From Channallabes apus (Eukaryota > Chordata > Actinopteri > Siluriformes > Clariidae): 64,000 nucleotides of DNA. The position numbers and the translations under genes are program-made. Below the pieces are notes generated by a model. It was given only the letters and a program-made list of their open reading frames with translations. It was not told the DNA's origin and searched no databases. Location of the stretch: contig CM060131.1 of assembly GCA_030522415.1 (NCBI GenBank), positions 11,365,203 through 11,429,202 of the forward strand. The letters are read 5' to 3'. The stretch's first letter is position 1. Every line of letters starts with the position of its first letter. This document shows, piece after piece, positions 57,565 to 64,000 of this stretch.

Positions 57565-57906
57565 TCAATTTACCGTTTTATACCATTGTTTATTGGAAAA
57601 ACAATGCCTGTACACGGTGCCTCTGGATGTTTCTACTCCAGACTCAGTCCACTGCTTCCGCAGGTCCCCCAAGGTCAGGAATCGGTCCTTCTCCACAATC
57701 TTCCTCAGGGCCCGGTCACCTCTTCTCGTTGTGCAGCGTTTTCTGCCACACTTTTTCCTTCCCACAGACTTCCCACTGAGGTGCCTTGATACAGCACTCT
57801 GGGAACAGTCTATTCGTTTAGAAATTTCTTTCTGTGTCTTACCCTCTTGCTTGAGGGTGTCAATGATGGCCTTCTGGACAGCAGTCAGGTCGGCAGTCTT
57901 ACCCAT
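57565..57906 (-). pseudogene. Tc1-like transposase, N-terminal part only
   Basis: Starts MGKTADLTAVQKAIIDTLKQ at 57906. The first helix-turn-helix is EISKRIDCSQSAVSRHL, followed by a basic linker KSVGRKKCGRKRCTTRRGDR and the second DNA-binding region (LRKIVEKDRFLTLGDLRKQW...GTVYRH). The frame stays open across 113 codons, so this part is little damaged, but the catalytic domain (Asp, Asp, Glu) is wholly absent. Confidence 0.88.
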
Positions 57907-58235
57907 GATTGCGGTTTTGAGTAATGAACCAGGCTGGGAGTTTTTAAAAGCCTCAGGAATCTTTTGCAGGTGTTTAGAGTTAATTAGTTGATTCAGATGA
58001 TTAGGTTAATAGCTCGTTTAGAGAACCTTTTCATGATATGCTAATTTTTTGAGATAGGAATTTTGGGTTTTCATGAGCTGTATGCCACAATCATCAATAT
58101 TAAAACAATAAAAGGCTTGAACTACTTCAGTTTGTGTGTAATGAGTCTAAAATATATGAAAGTCTAATGTTTATCAGTACATTACAGAAAATAATGAACT
58201 TTATCACAATATGCTAATTTTTTGAGAAGGACTTG
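57565..58235 (-). mobile_element. Tc1-like element, right half
   Basis: The right tip (TTTTTTGAGAAGGACTTG, then TA at 58236-58237) and the full arm are present, with the inner repeat at about 58039-58057. The transposase N-terminal third precedes it on the minus strand. The left half is deleted at about 57565. It is the same family as 32531-32865. Confidence 0.88.
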
Positions 58236-58237
58236 TA

Positions 58238-58683
58238 TATTAAAAGTATTAGTAATTTAATAGTATTAAAATATGTATGCAGGTTTTTCTTCTAATGATA
58301 AATATATATTAATGATTTTTTTTTCTGTGTGTGTCTCTCTCTCTCTAGACAGTATTCTTCTTAAGAGTCTTAGTTGAACTTGTTGGCATGGATTTTAGCT
58401 GGAACTAGGGTTGGGGAATTTGGCCCTGACTTACTTACTTGTTACTCGCTTTCCAAGTGACAAACTTCATGGTTGGGGTGGAGAAAAGGAAATTTTTATA
58501 ATGATAAATACCTACAGTATGTATGGTAATTAATTATAGGCACTATTGAAAAAAAAACAGAACTCACTTTAAAAGTAACCACTTTTTTGACTCTCACTTG
58601 AGTACAATCTTGACTCGATATTTCCACTTTTATTTGAATTAGATTTTGACACATTATCTAAAATTCATCTAAATGTAATATTC
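58238..58683. other. Anonymous AT-rich DNA
   Basis: A CT tract lies at about 58332-58348. No gene recognised. Confidence 0.5.
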
Positions 58684-58830
58684 TCGGGGGGCATGGTGGT
58701 GTAGTAATTAGCACTGTGGCCTGACACCTCCATGGTTGAGTTCTGCCTTTGTTCTGTGCACATGGAGTTTGCTAGGTGGGTTTGGTGAGTTTCCTCAGGG
58801 GTATTCCGAATAGGAAAAGCGATTACATTT
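58684..58830 (+). mobile_element. Diverged Mermaid-type SINE, head half
   Basis: GGGGGGCATGGTGGTGTAGT, AATTAGCACTGTGGCC and ACATGGAGTTTGC, then GGTGGGTTTGGTGAGTTTCC. It decays before the tail. Confidence 0.75.
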
Positions 58831-60189
58831 ATGCCATGTGGGATTTGGAGAAATAGGACGAAATTCCTAGTAGGACAAGGGGGGCATACTGTATACCAGG
58901 GGTCTTCAACTAAAATTGCTTGAGGTCCAGTAAATGAACACTCCTCACCAGCTAAGGTCCAGAAAATCCAGAATATAGGCACTGATGCTTTAGGTGTAGA
59001 TAACGGTTTTTAATGAATAAAATATCATATGTTCTCATATGGATAAACATGTCTTTTCATATGTATAAACAGACATAAACTTACATCCTTCACAAATTGG
59101 ATCTCATTTTAATGCTGTTTTGTTCTGTCCTTTATGTTGCTTTGGCACAAAATAATTTAATTAAACTAGGAACAATGTCTGACAAAAATATGATGAAGGA
59201 AACAGTGCAAAATGCCTTCATCTCTAAATCTGCACAGAACATAAATTAATTTCAACATTAACAAAGTTGACAACAACTTAAATTAAAAATTAACAACTCC
59301 TTTACTATTTCCCCATCTGTAAAGGGCTGGTTATGTGGGTATGGCTTGCTCTTCATATGCTCTGTGTTGGGCGGTGAGTGAGTGAGTGAGTGAGGACCTA
59401 ACTCTCTCATACTGCACTTTAAGCTCATCTATTCTCCTCGCCATTACTGTACCTCAGACTGCTGGGGGTAAATTTCTTCAAAGTGTCTATGTTTAGCTTC
59501 GTAATGACGTTTAATATTTACACTTTTGACACCAGCAAATAAGACACACGGGCCTCGTAGGAAGAATGAATGAATATTTTCCCACCCATTCATTTCGGAA
59601 AACTCGGTTTTACGAATCAACTTTTAATATTTTTGAACGTGACTTTTTGCTGTTGTTGTGCTAATCTGGGGTGCGTTTCCCGTACAACTATGTAGCTCTT
59701 TGCTTAACCACCATAGTACGATGCAACGTTGAAGAAAATAACTAACTAGTCACAAGTGTTTCCCAAAACCATAGTACCTGCGTCGCACTTCCATGGTTAG
59801 AACTACGTTGGTTTGAACAGTAGTTCTTCTTCTTCTTCGATACAATGGCGGAGTAGTGCAATAGGCACATATCGCCCCCTACTGTATAGTGTGTTTATTT
59901 TTTCTCTCTCTCTCTCTTCGGCTCGCATTCAATGCGCTTTCGCAGTGACGTAACGTAGACGTGGTGTAATAATGTCACAAACGCAACATTTTTCATTTTT
60001 CAATATTTCATTTGAACTCATTTTTTATTTGGTATTGATACATCAGTACAATTAAAATAAAAAGAAATGATGGGCTTTGAAAACGCTGGGATTGTGTTGT
60101 GAACACCTGTTACCTATTTTGCTCAATATTATTTCCTATATAAGTCCCTTTACATACAGCCATGGTTTAATGAGAGTTGACGTGAAAAA

Positions 60190-60340
60190 ATGACACGAAA
60201 ACCACAATTTACTAAAAAAAAGAGCTTGCAGTTACAAATTCGGACAAAAAATTGGAATGAAATCGCACAAAAAATGTATGCTTCTGGGAATGGGTATGAG
60301 AGAAGCCCAGAGGAAGTCAGAAACAAGTGGAGGGACTTTG
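60190..60340 (+). pseudogene. Myb/SANT-like DNA-binding fragment of a Harbinger-like element
   Basis: The first 50 residues (MTRKPQFTKKKSLQLQIRTK, NWNEIAQKMYASGNGYERSP, EEVRNKWRDF) fit the pattern of the Myb/SANT-like protein that accompanies Harbinger transposases: a basic first helix, W-x-x-I-A, then K-W near the end of the third helix. After DFAGVTNWW the frame enters a tRNA-like sequence and is no longer meaningful. The partner transposase is absent, so it is a remnant. Confidence 0.6.
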
Positions 60341-60349
60341 CAGGTGTGA

Positions 60350-60422
60350 CCAACTGGTGGCTCAGCGGTAGCTGTTCTGCTTACCGTGTGGACGGCCCGG
60401 GTTCGATTCCCAGCCAGTGCCC
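60350..60422 (+). other. tRNA-like sequence (SINE head or tRNA pseudogene)
   Basis: GGCTCAGCGGTAGC (A-box-like) and GGTTCGATTCCC (B-box-like) lie 31 bases apart. The acceptor stem can pair partly (ACTGG with CCAGT). The anticodon arm can fold but with two wobble pairs. It is not a convincing tRNA gene; a SINE head inserted in the Harbinger-like element is more likely. Confidence 0.5.
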
Positions 60423-61392
60423 AAACCCCAGTTTGTTGATTTATTTGGGTACATTCAGTGAATATGTATCGAGTAATATTTTAAATAGGCTTAAATATAT
60501 TGAGTAATATTTTAAATAGGCTTACACTATGGTAGTGCATAAATTTTACAATTTCTTAGTGCTTAACACTTTGTGCACTGTATAACATTCAGATAACATT
60601 CATTATAAGTGAAAACCTCTAACATAATACTACAAATATTGTTATGAGACATTTCTCTTTGGGTATGTTTAAAGATACTCAGTTAAAAACTCGCCTTTTC
60701 TTCGCACAAACGAAACCAAGGCTGTGTTCCAACCGGCATAAATAATGCTTCTGTAGGGCACTTCGAAGGGAGAATAATTGCGATGGTACCGCTGTTATAT
60801 CGTTTAAAGTGAATTTGTAATAAAAATAACCGAAAAATTAATAACCTAATATCTGAGCACCAAAACATTAAGTTTTCAAATCGCTCAAAGTGGTTGGGAA
60901 TTTTTTTAGAAACTAATAGGGCGTAGGGTCGTTAACTGTGAATAGAACACACCCAGCCGCGGCAAGGAACTATGCTTCTAACCACAGGTCGAAGGCTGTA
61001 GTTCCAACCACGTAAGTTTGCGACGCTGTTTGCGAATGTTCGTTTGAACTATGGTTTCGGGAAACACCTAGTTGTTGAACTATGTTGGTAACGACGGAAC
61101 TTGCGACCATAGTTGGCTAACGATGCTTTTGGGAAACGCACCCCTGTATGTGTGCTGCTCTCGCTTTCTGCTCTTCAATGCACGCATGACGGCACATCTG
61201 AACGTAACGGTTGGCATGGTAACTGTAGTAGCAACCTGTGGCGCCGTAGGACCCAAATGGCTTTACTGAGCTGACCTTCACGTGCCCGATATACATTTTA
61301 TTTCATGAGAAAATAGCGTTTGCTATTTTATTTTTTTCATTAAGTCAAAAGGCTTCGTGGTCCGCCAGTTGCTGTATACCCCTGCTGTATAC

Positions 61393-62304
61393 TGTAATCC
61401 CACAGTGCTTCATGGACAATTAAATATTTGAAGAATCATAGAACAAACTTTAGAACACTTAAAGAATACATTACTGTATGACTGTCATTCCGATTAGGAA
61501 TACAATAAAGAGTGCTTAAATAACAATTTTAGCAAACTTTGCAATTATAATAAAAATAAATTTTAGTAATCCCGTTAAATTGATTACTTGTTATTAAATG
61601 TTGATGTCAATTTTGATGAAATAGTTATTATTTTCGCATGCACGTAAGTAATTAATTATTTAATTTATGTATGTAATTTTTTTTATTATAATATTTGCAG
61701 GCAAATAATTTATATAATTAATGTAACAGGCTTCAGATTGCGGACCTCCCTAGCGTTCGCGAAAATAAAGTCTATAAAAGTCCACAGTATAAAACAAATG
61801 CAGATTTCTTTATTAACGTTGTGGGCGTGGCAACGAACGTGACGTTTAGTGATTACGTCGTCGTGTCTGTATAGAGCCTGTTCATTCATTCATACACGCG
61901 AATGGACGCTTCAGCTTCGTTCCAGAACAGGTTGTAAAAAAACTAAAGTCCTAAACTAAACTAAACTAAACTTTTATTTAAGGCAAAAAGCAAACGAATC
62001 TGCTGTTTAGATGTAGATGGAATACGATGGGCTTACAAGGAATGTGCCGTTAAGGAGATAATAATAATAATAATAATTGTTGCATTACAGTTTAATAAGA
62101 CTTCGCGACGGAAACTCTTCAAGTTCAAACAGTTTGCATCTAATATAATCAGTGGAGATGGAGTTTGCTCTGATTCCAACACAGGTAAGAACACCTGCTC
62201 TACTGTTTCAATCACTTAAGTTTAATTAATATTTTAATGTCTACCTGTAAGTTATATTTAAATGAATAACATTTAAATGTGCAATAGTATTTTTTTTATG
62301 TCTT
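61393..62304. other. AT-rich DNA, with a possible exon-like stretch at the right
   Basis: CpG-bearing sequence begins at about 61740 and includes GTGGGCGTGGC (about 61821-61831). An ACAG/GTAAGA splice-donor-like site lies at 62181-62190. No protein is recognised. Confidence 0.3.
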
Positions 62305-63297
62305 ACATCTAGACTGCAAGGTGACTTAGGCTGAATCCCATTTCTATTTTCTACCCCTTCCCCTTCCCCTTCCCCTACCCCTTCCCCTTCCCCTTGTCCC
62401 TTGAAACGAAGTGGAAAGGGGAAGGGTTTAAATTTTTCCCCTAAGAAATGGGACACCACTACAACACTGTTATACGTCATCATACGTTGTCACTAGTTCC
62501 TAATGTTACGTTAAAGGACATGCGCCGATGTTTATCACACATTGCAATAAGAGAGAGATTACTCACTCCCAAAGTATTTTCGCGCCGTATTTCATCCCTA
62601 TACATAATATAAATTATAAAAATATATAAAAATAAAATATATATTTGTAATATCGTGCAATCGGTGCTAGCCGCTAGCAAACTTTAGCGATTTTTTTGCA
62701 AACATTTCTTTACAGAACATCACCATAAACACAAACACAAGACTAGAGGTAATATACATATAATGAAAACTTGTCATAAAAATCTTTATTTATGGCAAAA
62801 ATTTACATTTATGGGTCTGTTTGCTCGAGTGAGCCGCCATGTTGAAAATTTCGCTTAGCCCTTCGTTTGAAGTGAGGTCCTGAAAAATCTTCGTTTGAAG
62901 GGCTATCTGGCCCTTCCCCTTCCCCCTCCCCCTCCAACCAAAAGAGAAATGAGACACCCCTACCCCTTCACGTGAACGCGCCAAACGGAGGGGTAGGGCT
63001 ATGTGAAGGGGTAAGGGGTAGAAATGGGATTCAGCCTTACTGGTTAGCCCTTCAGGGTGCGGGTTTGAGTCTCGCTCAGGTTTATGTGCAAGGAGTTTCC
63101 CATCTGGTACTCTGGTTTCCTCCCACAGTCCAAAGACATGCAGATTATCCGTAGTGTATGAATGAGCATGTGAGTGTGTGTACTGTATGTGTGTGCCCTG
63201 CGATAGATTGGCACCCCATTCAGGGTGTACCCCGCCTTGTGCTCAGCGTCTCCTGGGATAGGCTCCTGGCATAGACGTTGAGTGAGTGAGGGAGTGA
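62305..63297 (+). mobile_element. Mermaid-type SINE split by a MITE
   Basis: The head scrap GACTGCAAGGTGACTTA (62312-62328) would join CTGGTTAGCCCTTCAGG at 63040 if the inserted 62329-63036 and one TTA were removed. The remaining body (63040-63297) has GTTTCCTCCCACAGTCCAAA, CACCCCATTCAGGGTGTACC and CTCCTGGGATAGG, in plus orientation. TACTGTA lies at about 63181-63187. Confidence 0.75.
62329..63036. mobile_element. MITE with C-rich/G-rich ends and TTA duplication, 708 bp
   Basis: Ends GGCTGAATCCCATTTCTA and TAGAAATGGGATTCAGCC are perfect inverted counterparts, flanked by TTA (62326-62328 and 63037-63039). Inside the left end are CCCCTT repeats (about 62353-62397) and inside the right end GGGGTA/GGGG repeats (about 62987-63022). 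A 3-base TTA duplication fits Harbinger-like elements. No protein recognised. Confidence 0.82.
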
Positions 63298-64000
63298 GAG
63301 GGTCATACATCTATAAATAATCTGGAAAATTTGTAAAACAGGAAAAAAAATGTATAGGTATAAGTCGTGGCTTCTGCACAAAAAGTGTGTTTAATGGATG
63401 AGAGAACCTTTTTGGAAAGCATGTGTCCGGTCTGGAATTATTGTTTGTGTGTGAATTTTACAGGTTACAGTAGGTCCTGTAAGTGGAGCTGTGTAAATAA
63501 ACCTGAAGCATGAAGGTGATTTATGACTAGATTTTTTATCTTGGGCATTTGAAGCATCATGTTTTTCTATCTAATCCAGGGGTGGTGAACCTGTTTGCCA
63601 TAATTAGCCAAAAAAAAGAGCCACACAACAGATGTAAGAGTCATATCGCATTTGTTATGAATTTGTTGTTGTGTTTATTTTATTCATTTTGTTGTAACCT
63701 GGATTTACTCAAGACAACTGTACGAAGTGTTAAATCTTTGATGCTGGAAAAGTAAAACAAGAGACAAAGAAATCATCGGACTTGTGTTGTGAGTGAATAA
63801 TCAAACTAAAGATCAAAACATGTGTAATAATATGACCGCAACAACAGTGGTGCAAACAACAGTATCACAACTTATACACTTAATAACATAACAGAACAGT
63901 TCTCATCGATTTTAATCAGCCCACCTCCTTTTATTTCACTCAGTGGAACACTTGGTTTCCACAATCTTTCCACAATTCTGGCTTGTATTCAGTTGTGGCT
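63298..64000. other. Anonymous AT-rich DNA to window end
   Basis: No gene recognised. ACCTGTTTGCCATAATTAGC and the following text recall a hAT-like end (ATCCAGGGGTGGTGAACCTG near 63574), but no partner end falls inside the window. Confidence 0.4.

Larger units (their letters stand above)
59669..61143. mobile_element. Harbinger-like element, 1,475 bp, inside the hAT element
   Basis: Perfect 13-base termini GGGTGCGTTTCCC and GGGAAACGCACCC, with a 3-base direct repeat CTG on both sides (59666-59668 and 61144-61146). The arms extend inward with partly matching blocks (AACTATGTAGCTC.. and ..TAGTTGGCTAACGATG). The only protein-like content is a short Myb/SANT-like fragment. The family is inferred from the termini, the 3-base duplication and that fragment. 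Confidence 0.75.
58897..61384. mobile_element. hAT-type non-autonomous element with a nested Harbinger-like element
   Basis: Ends CAGGGGTCTTCAACTAAAATT and GCTGTATACCCCTG are imperfect inverted counterparts, and an exact 8-base duplication CTGTATAC flanks it (58889-58896 and 61385-61392). No hAT transposase is visible in the outer parts (58897-59668 and 61144-61384). The insertion point contains the TACTGTA heptamer. Confidence 0.88.

Noticed and set aside
60350..60422. Functional tRNA gene
   Set aside because: The stems pair imperfectly, the anticodon arm is weak and the context is a transposon. A SINE head is likelier.
63574..64000. hAT element starting at CAGGGGTGGTGAACC
   Set aside because: The other end and a target duplication cannot be seen inside the window.

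Overview
The window looks like gene-poor vertebrate DNA from a teleost fish, with a catfish-type genome a reasonable guess. The evidence is about fifteen copies or fragments of a Mermaid-type tRNA-derived SINE, many Tc1-like transposons of fish type, two DIRS-type tyrosine-recombinase retrotransposons, several short hAT and Harbinger-like DNA elements, and long (AT)n and (CA)n tracts. I found no host coding gene that I can support. Every recognisable protein belongs to a mobile element, and nearly all are broken. Family names come from memory of the families; no search was run.

Layout. 1-13 kb: SINE copies (two with clean target-site duplications), a 5'-truncated LINE at 7.9-8.6 kb and a mariner-like MITE carrying a SINE (10.9-11.7 kb). 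13-20 kb: an unclassified repeat with a short tandem array, an old Tc1 fragment, and a nearly complete Tc1-like transposon (17738-19360) whose transposase has one frameshift. 21.4-29 kb: a nest. A Tc1-like element (21409-27005) is interrupted by a DIRS element (22118-26152) and followed by a hAT MITE (27016-28510) that sits at the boundary with another Tc1 remnant. 29-40 kb: SINEs, degraded DNA elements, long stretches of anonymous AT-rich DNA, and an L2-tailed SINE at 37.7 kb. 40.7-43.5 kb: a Sleeping Beauty-like remnant holding a SINE, then a hAT MITE. 45.8-52.1 kb: a dispersed repeat split by a second DIRS element (46359-51085), then a Tc1 fragment. 54-58.2 kb: two further Tc1-like elements. 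58.9-61.4 kb: a hAT element with a Harbinger-like element inside it. 62.3-63.3 kb: a MITE with C/G-rich ends inserted in a SINE.

The most interesting signals. (1) The heptamer TACTGTA/TACAGTA occurs about 95 times by hand count, where base composition predicts about 13. It matches the excision footprint of Tc1/Sleeping Beauty transposons (TA + three terminal bases + TA). In several known repeats it appears as an extra five bases at a TA, once causing the frameshift in the LINE, and it is nearly absent from the youngest-looking elements. (2) The two DIRS copies share the same defects in the reverse transcriptase, carry a CRE and a TATA box in their inverted repeats, sit at GTT without a target duplication, and each carry a tandemly amplified piece of the tyrosine recombinase gene, with different copy numbers.
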